Origin: Actinomycetes bacterium
GTDB lineage: Bacteria; Actinomycetota; Acidimicrobiia; Acidimicrobiales; RAAP-2
Direction: 5' to 3'
Assembly (NCBI GenBank): GCA_021845725.1
Contig: JAJZVL010000020.1
Coordinates: 1 to 45,659, forward strand
Length of the DNA stretch: 45,659 nt
Every line of letters starts with the position of its first letter. The first letter of the stretch is position 1. Both the position numbers and the translations under genes were made by a program. A model generated the notes under the pieces. That model searched no databases. It was given only the letters and a program-made list of their open reading frames with translations, and was not told the origin of the DNA. Shown one piece after another: positions 25,901 through 33,600 of this stretch.

Positions 25901-27367
25901 GCGACCGAGCGCCGTCAACTCGCGGCGGCGATCCCCGACGACGACGAGGCGGCTGCGGCGTGCGCGAGAGGCCACCTCGACCTCGCTGGCCCCGTCAGCG
26001 TGCGCGAGCTCGTCTCGGACGGGCCCCTGCCCGCCGGAGCGCCACGGGGAGCGCCGCTCACCGAGGCGAGGGCGCGCAGCGCGCTTGCGCGTCTCGAGGC
26101 ATCCGGTGCGGCGCTCCAGATGGCGAAGGAGACGTGGTGTGCCCGCCAGGTGCTCGCCCGCATCTACCGGGCGGGCCGGAGCCGCCGCCGGCACGGGGTC
26201 GAGGCGGCGAGCATCGGCGACCTCCTGCGCGCGCTGATGCGCTGGCAGCACGCCGCCGCCGGCACCCGGCTCGAAGGACGTGCGGGCCTACTCGCGATCG
26301 TCGAGCAGCTGCAGGGGATCGAGGCGCCCGCCGGTGACTGGGAGAGCGAGATCCTGCCCGTCCGCATGGTCGGCTACGACCCGCGATGGCTGGACGAGCT
26401 GTGCCTGGCCGGCGAGGTCGCCTGGGGACGGCTGTCGCCTCGCGCCGACCCGGCGTCCCGGGCTCTCTCGGGCACAGGCGCGTGCGCAGGCGCAGCGGAG
26501 CGCAGGGGCTCCGCCGCGCCGTCGCCGGCCACGCCGATCGCCATCGTGCTGCGTGACGACCTCGCCTGGCAGCTCGCCGCGGTTCGGATGGGGGGCCAGC
26601 CAGCGGAGCCGCGACGAGGTGCGTCGGCTGACCTCCTCGCGGTCTTGCGCGCCAGCGGTGCGAGCTTCAGGTCGGAGCTTGCCACCGCGTCGGGCCGCTT
26701 ACCCGCGGAGGTGGATGAGGGGCTGTGGGACCTCGTGGCGTCCGGCCTCGTCACCGCTGACGCGTTCTCGGCAGTGCGCAGCCTCCTCTCGGCCCGTCAT
26801 CGGTGGCGAGCCCGCCAACGGCGGCGGCCCGGCAGCCAGCTCACGCGGGGACGCCGCCCGGTACCGGCGGGGTCTGGGATCGGGGAGGGTCGCTGGTCGC
26901 TCTTGCCCGGGGGTGGGCTGCACCCCGACGTCGCGGCGCCGAGGGGCGCGCAGATGCGTGGCTCGATGCAGGGCGGTCCTCTCGGAGGCGAAGAGCTCGC
27001 CGAGTCGGTCGCGGGCCAGCTGCTGGTGCGCTGGGGCGTCGTCACCTGGGAGCTGTGGGCACGCGAGCCCTATCGTGTCCCCTGGCGCGACGTCGTGCGG
27101 GCGCTGCGCCGTTTCGAGGCGCGTGGGATGTGCCTGGGTGGTCGGTTCGTCGCGGGCCTCTCAGGCGAGCAGTACGCGCTGGAAGATGCGGCCGAGCTGC
27201 TCGTGCAGGTGCGCGAGCAGCGTGAGGGCGAGGTGCTCTCGATGGCCGCGTCGGATCCGCTGAACCTGACGGGTCTCGTCGTTCCCGGACCCCGGGTCCC
27301 TGCCGCGCGCCGTCGTCATGTCCAGTTCCGCGACGGCGTCCTCGCGGAGGAGCACCGCGCGGGATGA
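22931..27367 (+). CDS. lhr: Lhr-type large superfamily 2 helicase
   Basis: A 1478-residue ATP-dependent 3'-5' DNA helicase of the Lhr (large helicase-related) family, linked to DNA repair. Motifs in order: Walker A SPTGTGKTLTG (55-65), motif Ia YVSPLRALAADV, DEAH box VDEAHTLARDKRG (about 197), SAT motif LSATQRP, motif V/VI region LELGIDVGPVELV and FIQRVGRANH. A winged-helix and beta-bundle region characteristic of the Lhr core follows ('VVHSPFGGRVNRALGLAL', 'LHPMLQARWRWNLNRAL'). The long C-terminal region is the Lhr-CTD, which in E. coli has been tied to uracil-DNA glycosylase activity. The length is that of full-size bacterial Lhr (about 1500). The ATG overlaps the patatin stop. Confidence 0.93.
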   Translation: MSAPADPSTSATTVIESFHPALAAWFRSRFALGPTEPQARAWPLVRSGADVLVASPTGTGKTLTGFMVAIDAAYRRRLAGSLFAPLGSSGEPAEVEPPATMRGPEVVYVSPLRALAADVHENLQVPLDGVRAAAAGLGIDLPELTVAVRTGDTPAAARASMRRSPPDLLVTTPESLYLLLTAASSRELLRNVRTVIVDEAHTLARDKRGAHLALSLERLSRLVGGGGGDRRLQRIGLSATQRPIETVARLLSGASGRPLPAIVDCGHARGLDVAVELPESELEAVASHQQFSEILDRIADHVRAHRTTLVFVNTRKMAERVAHQLAERLVGESAADGAGESETPAGDGLVVAAHHGSLSAPRRRLVEARLRSGRLRALVATASLELGIDVGPVELVCQIGSPRAIGTFIQRVGRANHGVQGTPAGRLYPLTRDELVECTALLAAVREGRLDALVPPEAPLDILAQQLVAEVAAAGECDIVELFDMARSAAPYASLDRPTFDRVVELVCEGIVTGRGRRGAHLHLDAVHGRLRPRRAARLSALTAGGAIPETGDYRVVLDPDGVTVGSVHEDFAVEASIGDVFLLGTHSWRVRQVEVGTVRVLDAGDAAPTVPFWLGEAPARSAELSEAVGRLRETVDMWLERGDIRGARGAVTSMSGVEEEVANQVVAYLDVGRAALGALPTQRRLVVERFFDEAEGMQLVVHSPFGGRVNRALGLALRKRFCVTFDFELQAAADDDTVVLSLGPQHSFPLSDVPSMVSSRTVEAVLTQAILLHPMLQARWRWNLNRALVVLRARGGQRRPIHLQRMEADDLLAATWPALAACQENTAPGPVAVPDHVLVRQSVADCLSEVLDAAGLVELLRAVERGEVDVRFVESPEPSVLAHGILTGRPYTFLDGAPLEERRTRAVPLRRSLGTARSGLPVPAGQLAPLDPGAVDAVLRQLRPRPRDPDELHDLLLSLVRCRPVEEWRPWFDVLEASGRASIVGGDWAATERRQLAAAIPDDDEAAAACARGHLDLAGPVSVRELVSDGPLPAGAPRGAPLTEARARSALARLEASGAALQMAKETWCARQVLARIYRAGRSRRRHGVEAASIGDLLRALMRWQHAAAGTRLEGRAGLLAIVEQLQGIEAPAGDWESEILPVRMVGYDPRWLDELCLAGEVAWGRLSPRADPASRALSGTGACAGAAERRGSAAPSPATPIAIVLRDDLAWQLAAVRMGGQPAEPRRGASADLLAVLRASGASFRSELATASGRLPAEVDEGLWDLVASGLVTADAFSAVRSLLSARHRWRARQRRRPGSQLTRGRRPVPAGSGIGEGRWSLLPGGGLHPDVAAPRGAQMRGSMQGGPLGGEELAESVAGQLLVRWGVVTWELWAREPYRVPWRDVVRALRRFEARGMCLGGRFVAGLSGEQYALEDAAELLVQVREQREGEVLSMAASDPLNLTGLVVPGPRVPAARRRHVQFRDGVLAEEHRAG

Positions 27368-27373
27368 CCGGCG

Positions 27374-27409
27374 CGGCACGCCTCGCTCACTCGGCACGCC
27401 TCGCTCACT
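27374..27409 (-). repeat. Two perfect 18-bp tandem copies at the lhr / CHAD convergent junction
   Basis: The unit cggcacgcctcgctcact occurs twice, just after the lhr stop. The second copy supplies the stop codon of the convergent CYTH-CHAD gene (plus-strand tca at 27405). The first copy repeats that stop downstream. Confidence 0.85.
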
Positions 27410-29336
27410 CGGTGCCGGCGGCCCCTGTGCGCCCGATGGCCGGAGGGGGCGTTGCCGCCATCGGCTGCTGCACGGCGGTCTCGGCTGCCGCCCTCGGGTG
27501 GTCGACCGCCCCCGCGTCGACGTGGCCAACGGACGGCGGGGTGACCTCGTGCACTCTGCGAGCACGAACCTGGCCCGTGCGCGAGGGACGAGCGGAGGTC
27601 GGAGGAGCTGCGAGCGCCTCTGCGCGACGCCGTGCCCGCTCGACGGCGGCCTGGAGGTCCTGCCACTCCTTCCCGCGAAGCGCCTCGAGGCTCTTGGGCA
27701 TCGTGGATCGCAGACGCGCGGACTGCTCGCGGTAGCGCTCCGCGATCGCGCCCATGACGAAGATGGTCGCCGGAGGCAGCGCGGCCCCCGGGGACGGCGC
27801 CGCGGTCGCCAGAGCGTAGAGGCGGGAAGAGGCCACCTCGGCGTCCTGCATCCTGCCGAGCATGTCCTGGAGCTGCGTGAGCTTCTTCGCGAAGTGCACG
27901 GCAGGCTGTCCATAAAGGGGTGAGGTGAACTCCAGGGAGTACCGGAGCCGCTTGCCCCGGATACGGACACGGTGGAAATCGTGAGGTGTTCCGGTCCGCC
28001 GCGCGCGCTTGGCTGCGGCCATCATGGCGCGGTGGTGCTGGTCGAGGAGGGGGGGGACGGCGATCGCCGCGGGAATCCTGGCGCCCGGGACGCGCCTGCT
28101 CGGCCCCTGGCGGGCGAGAGCGAGGAGCGCCGCCGTGAGGCGCTCCCAGCGCGCGGAGTCCAGCGCGTCGAGCAGGTTCTCGCGCGCACGGTTCCGCTCG
28201 GCCTCGAGCAGCGTGCGAAGCTGCGCGAGCCCTGCACCGTGCTCCGTGCCACCCCATTCGCCGGAGGCGTCGCCCGCGTGCACCAGCTCCTCGAGCTGCA
28301 CGTCGAGGTCGCGCACGGCACCGAGCTCTTTGGCCATCCAACGCAGCTCGTCGCGCAACGCGCCGGAGCGCGAGGGGAGCGCGCCCGAGAAGAGGTCCAT
28401 CGCGGCCCGCAGCCGTCGGGTGGCGACGCGCAGGTCGTGGAGCTCTTCGGGGTTCTCGCCCAGGCGCGTTCCGGGCTCATGTGCGTACAGCTCGCGCAGC
28501 TGCCGGCGGATCACCGCGTACGCGACGTCCCCCAGAGTCGCGTCGGGCTGGATGTCGGTGGTCCCGACGTCGGGCGGGCCGGGGATCGAGATGCCGGCAG
28601 CGAGCAGTCCCGCCTCGAACTTGGAGACCACCGCAGGGCTCAGGCCACTGGAAGCTCGGAGGTCCTCGACGACCGGCCTGAGGCTCTCGAGCCATCCCGG
28701 AGCGACCTCGACTTCCACACGCCTCAGACGCGCCGGAGCCTGGTCCTTCGCCACCACGATCGTCGTGTCGTCGAGTGCGACCTCGGCGATCTCCGTGCCC
28801 GCGGCACGCAACGCGAACGGCTGGCGCCGGGTCCGCACTTCGAGCACCCCGCAGAGCGGTCGGCGCCCTGCGACGGCGTGCACGCGCCGGCCGACGGGGC
28901 CGTCGGACCCGAGCGAGCCAAGGCCGGCGGGCAGGGACTCGCTGAGCTCCAGGCGCGTGCGCACGCCGGTGGCGTCTGCCGGGCGCGTCTCCTTCAGCGT
29001 CACCTCGACTGCACGCCCGCGCTGGCGCGTGCGCAGGGCGAACCCGGCTTGTCCGATGCGCAGGTCCACCGTGTCCAGGTAGCGGTCGATGAGGCGGCGC
29101 GTCGGTTTCGCGAGGACGGTGAGCGTCGGGACGCCGGGGAACGCGCGCGACGCCAGCGCGGTGAGCCAGCGCTCGACCGGGCGAAGGTCGAGCGCGTCGA
29201 ACTGCCACTCGACCTCGGTGCTCGCCCCCCCTTCAGGGGCCTTCGGTCTTGCAGGCTTCGTTCGCGCCGTCCCTCGACCGCCCGGGCGTCGCCCATCGGC
29301 GTACGCCGACCCGGCCTCGGGGTGCTCGTCGCCCAT
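27405..29336 (-). CDS. CYTH-CHAD domain protein
   Basis: A 643-residue protein with two fused domains. An N-terminal CYTH (triphosphate tunnel) domain spans about 28-230; it has EVEWQFDA in place of the usual ExExK, then RYLDTVDLRI, ALRTRQRGRAVEVTLK and LELSESL. A C-terminal CHAD domain spans about 260-560, with conserved His residues in ELHDLRVATRRLRAAMDLF and DFHRVRIRGKRLRYSLEF. CHAD domains bind polyphosphate, and CYTH domains hydrolyse tripolyphosphate or related compounds, so a role in polyphosphate handling is likely. The ExExK signature is altered (EVEWQ, Lys to Gln), which may weaken catalysis. The tail (about 560-643) is low complexity. The ATG at 29336 has a TAGCCT -10 exactly 8 nt upstream. 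Confidence 0.85.
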   Translation of the reverse strand: MGDEHPEAGSAYADGRRPGGRGTARTKPARPKAPEGGASTEVEWQFDALDLRPVERWLTALASRAFPGVPTLTVLAKPTRRLIDRYLDTVDLRIGQAGFALRTRQRGRAVEVTLKETRPADATGVRTRLELSESLPAGLGSLGSDGPVGRRVHAVAGRRPLCGVLEVRTRRQPFALRAAGTEIAEVALDDTTIVVAKDQAPARLRRVEVEVAPGWLESLRPVVEDLRASSGLSPAVVSKFEAGLLAAGISIPGPPDVGTTDIQPDATLGDVAYAVIRRQLRELYAHEPGTRLGENPEELHDLRVATRRLRAAMDLFSGALPSRSGALRDELRWMAKELGAVRDLDVQLEELVHAGDASGEWGGTEHGAGLAQLRTLLEAERNRARENLLDALDSARWERLTAALLALARQGPSRRVPGARIPAAIAVPPLLDQHHRAMMAAAKRARRTGTPHDFHRVRIRGKRLRYSLEFTSPLYGQPAVHFAKKLTQLQDMLGRMQDAEVASSRLYALATAAPSPGAALPPATIFVMGAIAERYREQSARLRSTMPKSLEALRGKEWQDLQAAVERARRRAEALAAPPTSARPSRTGQVRARRVHEVTPPSVGHVDAGAVDHPRAAAETAVQQPMAATPPPAIGRTGAAGTE

Positions 29337-29344
29337 CGCGAGCG

Positions 29345-29350
29345 AGGCTA
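29345..29350 (-). promoter_or_regulatory. -10 element of the CYTH-CHAD gene (leaderless)
   Basis: TAGCCT on minus, then 8 nt, then ATG at 29336. It is divergent from the NUDIX gene, whose own TAGGCT lies at 29403-29408. Confidence 0.55.
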
Positions 29351-29418
29351 GTGCCGCACGGCGGAGCGCCGGGATGTCCCGCCATCGTGGAAGCCCCCGC
29401 AATAGGCTCGATGTGCAT

Positions 29419-29940
29419 ATGGGCGATGCTGCGACGTCAGAGCCGGCCGAGCCGGCCGAGCCGGCCGAGCCGGCCGAGCCGGCCGAGCCGGCCGAGCCGG
29501 CCGAGCCGCTCATCCAAGCCGCCGGCGGCATGGTCGTGCGCCGAACGCCTGACAGCCGTGTCGAGGTCGCCCTTGTGCATCGCCCGCTTCGGGGGGACTG
29601 GTCGTTCCCGAAGGGCAAGCGCGAGCCGGAAGAGAGTCTCGAGGAGTGCGCGATCCGCGAGGTCGCCGAGGAGACCGGCTTCACCTGCCTTCTGGGCCCA
29701 TTCGTCGGGCACAGCGAGTACCGCGACCGCAAGGACCGCCCGAAGAAGGTGACCTACTGGGTGATGGAGGTCCGGTCCGGGGGGTTCGTCGCCGGCGAAG
29801 AGGTGGACGAGTTGCGGTGGGTCGACCTTCCTGGCGCCGGGGATCTGCTCACCTATGCGCGGGACCGGGACCTGCTCGCCGCCCTCGGCGCGGCGGCCGA
29901 CGACCTCTTCGCCGAGCGAGTCCGACCGCGGGCCTCGTAG
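29419..29940 (+). CDS. NUDIX hydrolase (MutT family)
   Basis: A 173-residue NUDIX enzyme, likely a house-cleaning pyrophosphatase for an oxidised nucleotide or a diadenosine polyphosphate. The Nudix box is clear: G-x5-E-x7-REVAEETGF, spanning GKREPEESLEECAIREVAEE. 'QAAGGMVVRR' and 'GDWSFPKGK' before it are typical of the MutT1-like actinobacterial group. The N-terminus is a run of seven Glu-Pro-Ala repeats. The start is uncertain: ATG 29419 or GTG 29413 in the same frame. TAGGCT at 29403-29408 could be the -10, giving a leader of only a few nt. Its stop TAG forms part of the next gene's promoter. Confidence 0.85.
   Translation: MGDAATSEPAEPAEPAEPAEPAEPAEPAEPLIQAAGGMVVRRTPDSRVEVALVHRPLRGDWSFPKGKREPEESLEECAIREVAEETGFTCLLGPFVGHSEYRDRKDRPKKVTYWVMEVRSGGFVAGEEVDELRWVDLPGAGDLLTYARDRDLLAALGAAADDLFAERVRPRAS
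29440..29502 (+). repeat. Seven 9-bp tandem repeats encoding (Glu-Pro-Ala)7
   Basis: The unit gagccggcc is repeated seven times without mismatch near the 5' end of the NUDIX gene. A perfect array of this kind is prone to copy-number change by slippage, in frame. Confidence 0.95.
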
Positions 29941-29943
29941 GCT
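29938..29943 (+). promoter_or_regulatory. -10 element of the HMCES/YedK gene (leaderless; shares the NUDIX stop codon)
   Basis: TAGGCT at 29938-29943 is followed by 7 nt and the ATG at 29951. The first three bases are the TAG stop of the NUDIX gene. Confidence 0.5.
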
Positions 29944-29950
29944 GGGGCGG

Positions 29951-30637
29951 ATGTGTGGGCGGATCGCGCAGAGTGACCCAGGCCGGTACGCGCAGCGTCT
30001 GAAGGCCCTCGTCGATCCCGACTTGGACTGGCGCCCGAGCTGGAACATCCCTCCGGCTGGGAGGCTCCTCGGGGTGCGCGAGGTGCACGGTGCGCGCGAG
30101 CTCTCCGACTTCGTGTGGGGTCTGCTCCCGGGATGGTGCGACGACCCGAAGCTGGCCTCGCGCGCGTTCAATGCACGGGCCGAGTCGGTGGCGAGCAAGC
30201 CGATGTTCCGCCAGGCGTTCGCGCTTCGCCGTCTCCTCGTGCCGGTCGAGGGCTTCTACGAGTGGGCGGCGGTCCCCGGATCGTCGCACAAGCAGCCCTA
30301 TTTCTTCCGGCGCGCCGACGGAGACCCCGCCGTCCTGGCGGGCCTGTGGGAGCACTGGGCCCGCGACGCACAGGAGCGCCGGACCGCGACCGTGCTCACC
30401 TCGAAAGCCGGCCCCGACATGACGGTGCACGACCGCCAGCCGGTCGTGCTCGAGCCGCAGGACTGGGCGCGCTGGCTCGATCCGGGGAGCGGCGATGCGG
30501 ACTTCCTGCGCACCCTGCTCGCGCCGAGAAGCGGCGTCCTCGTCCACCATCCCGTCGTGCTCGACGTGAGCTCCGTGCGCAACGATGGCCCATACCTGGT
30601 GGAGGAAGCCGCCCCGATGCCCGGGGCGCCCCTGTGA
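29951..30637 (+). CDS. Abasic-site DNA-protein crosslink protein (HMCES/YedK, SRAP)
   Basis: A 228-residue SRAP-domain protein that forms a thiazolidine crosslink with abasic sites in single-stranded DNA and shields them. Cys2 (MCGRI) becomes the N-terminal nucleophile after Met removal. The other conserved residues are Asn32 in PSWNIPP, Glu in VEGFYEW (about 100) and His in MTVHDRQPVVL (about 160). All four are present, so it should be active. The exact N-terminus matters because Cys must be residue 2. The ATG at 29951 with a -10 seven nt upstream implies a leaderless mRNA that defines the start strictly. It is convergent with the tricorn gene (19 bp between stops). Confidence 0.92.
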   Translation: MCGRIAQSDPGRYAQRLKALVDPDLDWRPSWNIPPAGRLLGVREVHGARELSDFVWGLLPGWCDDPKLASRAFNARAESVASKPMFRQAFALRRLLVPVEGFYEWAAVPGSSHKQPYFFRRADGDPAVLAGLWEHWARDAQERRTATVLTSKAGPDMTVHDRQPVVLEPQDWARWLDPGSGDADFLRTLLAPRSGVLVHHPVVLDVSSVRNDGPYLVEEAAPMPGAPL

Positions 30638-30656
30638 GGCTGTGCGCGTCCGCGCG

Positions 30657-33600
30657 TCACGGGCGTGGCGCGAGGGGCGGCGGGGTTCGTGAAGGGCGCG
30701 TCGCGACGTCGGGCGGCGTGGCGGCCGGCGTGCCGGCGAGGGCTTCGAGCACGAGGGCGATCGCACGGTCGAGCTGGGGATCGCGACCTGCTCCCCAGTC
30801 CTGAGGCGTGACGGGCACCTCGACGTCAGGGTCGACCCCGTGGTTCTCCACGCTCCAGCCGAGGTCGTCGAACCAGAAGGCGTAGCGAGGCTGGGTCACG
30901 CTCGTCCCGTCCACGAGCTGGTAGCGACTGTCGATCCCGATGACGCCGCCCCAGGTCCGGGTGCCGACGATCGGCCCGAGCCCGAGCTGGCGGAACCCCG
31001 CCGTGACGATGTCGCCGTCGGAGCCCGCCTGCTCGTTGACGACGAGCACGCGTGGCCCGCGTGGCGCGTGGGGAGGATAGGTCACCGGGCCGATGTGACG
31101 ACCGACGTCCCAGGCCCGCACGGCGCGCCCCAGGGTCTCGAGCACGAGCGCGGAGGTGTGGCCTCCCCGATTGTCGCGCGCGTCGATCACGAGCCCCTCA
31201 CGCGCGACCTCGACGCGCAGGTCGCGGTGCAGCTCGGCCCAACCCGTGCCGACCATGTCGGGCACGTGCAGGTAGCCGACCCGACCGTCGGTCGCGGCGT
31301 GCACGTGCTCTCGGCGTTCGGCTACCCACCGCTGGTAGCGCAGCGGCCGCTCGTCGCCGAGCGGCTCCACGACGACTTCGCGCGTGGTGCCCGAGGCATC
31401 GCGGATGGTGAGCTCGATCGGTTTCTCCGCGGCGCCGACGAGCGACGCCGACGGTCCGAGCACCGGGTCCACCGGCCTTCCGTCCACCGCCACGATGGCG
31501 TCACCGACCGCGATGCGCGTGCCGGGCGCGAGCAGCGGGGCGCGTGCGGCGAGCACCGAAGATTCCCCGGGCAAGATCCGTGCGATACGCCAGGTTCCCG
31601 CTTCGTCGGCGACGAGATCGGCGCCGAGCAGCCCGAGGCGCCGTTCGTCGTCGACGGGCCGCTGCGGCGGGACCTCGTAGGCGTGCGACGTCCCCAGCTC
31701 CCCCTGCACCTCCCAGAGGACCTCCGAGAGGTCGTCACGCGTCGCGATACGGTCGAGCAGGGGGCGGTACCGCGCCACCACTGCAGTCCAGTCGACCCCA
31801 GCCATGTCGGCGACCCAGAAGTGGTCTCGCATGAGGCGAGCGGCTTCGTCGTACATCTGGGTCCATTCGAGCGCCGGCAGCACCTCGAGACGGACGCGTC
31901 CGAGGTCGACGTCCACGATCTCGGGGGACGGCTCACCGTCGGGTGGTGTCTCCACCCTGTGGTCCGCAGGGAGCGCGCGGAGGTGCCCTCCGTCGCGCAC
32001 CACCACGGTCCTCCCGTCGCCGCTGACCTCGTAGCCGTCCAGCTCGTCGACGAGGTGGGACGCGCGCCGCTGCACGAGGTCGAACCTGACGAGCGATGCC
32101 CGCTGCGGTCGTGCGCCCGGACCGGCGCGGCCCTCGCCGAGGACCCCTTCGAGCGGCTCGGACAGCCAGAGGAAGCCGCCGTGCGCCGCACTCAGCCCCG
32201 CGTACCTGCCTGCAGGGACCGGGAACGCGACGACACGCTCGGCAAGCCCTGTGCGGTCGAGGTGCACTCGGGGCTCCTTCTCGTCGGCGTCCGCGTGCTC
32301 GCCCTCGGCGTCCGCGTGCTCGCCCTCGGCGTCCGCGTGCTCGCCCTCGGCGTCCGCGTGCTCGCCCTCGGCGTGGCGGTCCTCCTTCGCGTCTTCGGAT
32401 GTGCTCCCATGCCTGGGCCGGCCTTCGAGCTCTGCGTCGAACGGTGACGGCGTCGCCGACGCGAGCGGCACCAGGTACGGGCGGACGCCCGCAACGAAGG
32501 ACAGGTCGAACACGTGGGCGTCGTAGAGGGGGTCGAACGTCCTGGCCGAGAGGAAGGCCAGGTACTTGCCGTCAGCGCTGAAGACCGGCTCGTCGTCGAC
32601 GAAGCGAAGCGGGGTGACCTCGTCCACCGCTCCGGTGGCGATCTCGGCGAGCTTCACCTGGCGCAGCGGGTCGGGGCCCGCCTCTGACCACGCCACGAAA
32701 CGGGAGTCGGGCGAGAACGAAAGACCGCTCGCGTCACCGTGGTCCGAGGAGGACAGGGTCTGGAGGTGACCGTCGGGGAGCCCGACGAGGATCACGCGCC
32801 CGTCGTGGGTCGCGACCGCCGCATGCGCCGCATCCGGGGAGATGGCGAGATCGAGCACGCGGCCGAGCGCGCCGGCGCCGATGCGCGTCCGCATGTCCGG
32901 CAACGGCCCATGCGCAGGAACGATCTCGATCGCGTCCTCGCCCTCGGCGTCGGTGACGAAGACGACCTTTGCCGAGGCACCGGTGCCGGTCGCTCTCGGC
33001 AACCGCGCCCGCACGCCTCTGCCCCCGCCGAGCAGCCGAGCCGGGCCTCTTTCGTGCGTGAGCCAGTGGACCTCGCCGCGTGCCTCGACGGCGCTGGCCC
33101 GTCCGTCGTGGTCAGGAGCGTGGTCGCCGAGCACGTCGGAGGCCCTGAGCGAATGCGCGACGCGGCCGCTCCTCGGAGCGCCGAGCGAGATGTCGATGCG
33201 CACGGGAGCCGAGTCCGCAGCGAGGTCGTCGACGCGGTACAGGTTGCCGGCGCACTGGTAGACGACCACCCGGCCGTCGCTCGACGCAGCGCGCGCGTAG
33301 AAGTCTGCGTGGTCGCTGTGCCGCCGGAGCCCGGTGCCGTCAGGGAGCGCCGAGTAGAGGTTGCCGTAGCCTTCGTGGTCGGAGATGAACGCGACGCGGT
33401 CCCCCACGAACATGGGGTCCTCGAGCTGCCCGTCGAGCTCGCGCAGGTAGCGCGCGAACGCTCCGTCTCCCCTCGGGTCGATCCACAGCTTGGCGGCCGT
33501 TCCGCCGCGGTAGCGCTTCCAGGAGGCGCCGCGGCGCAGGCTCTGATCGACGCCGAGGACGACCGCGCCGCTCGGTCCCATGCTGAGCCCGCTGATGGGG

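Noticed and set aside
29440-29502. Short regular repeats considered as a CRISPR array
   Set aside because: Units are 9 bp with no spacers and encode an in-frame peptide repeat. The arrays at 32284 and 22782 are likewise coding. No cas genes are present.
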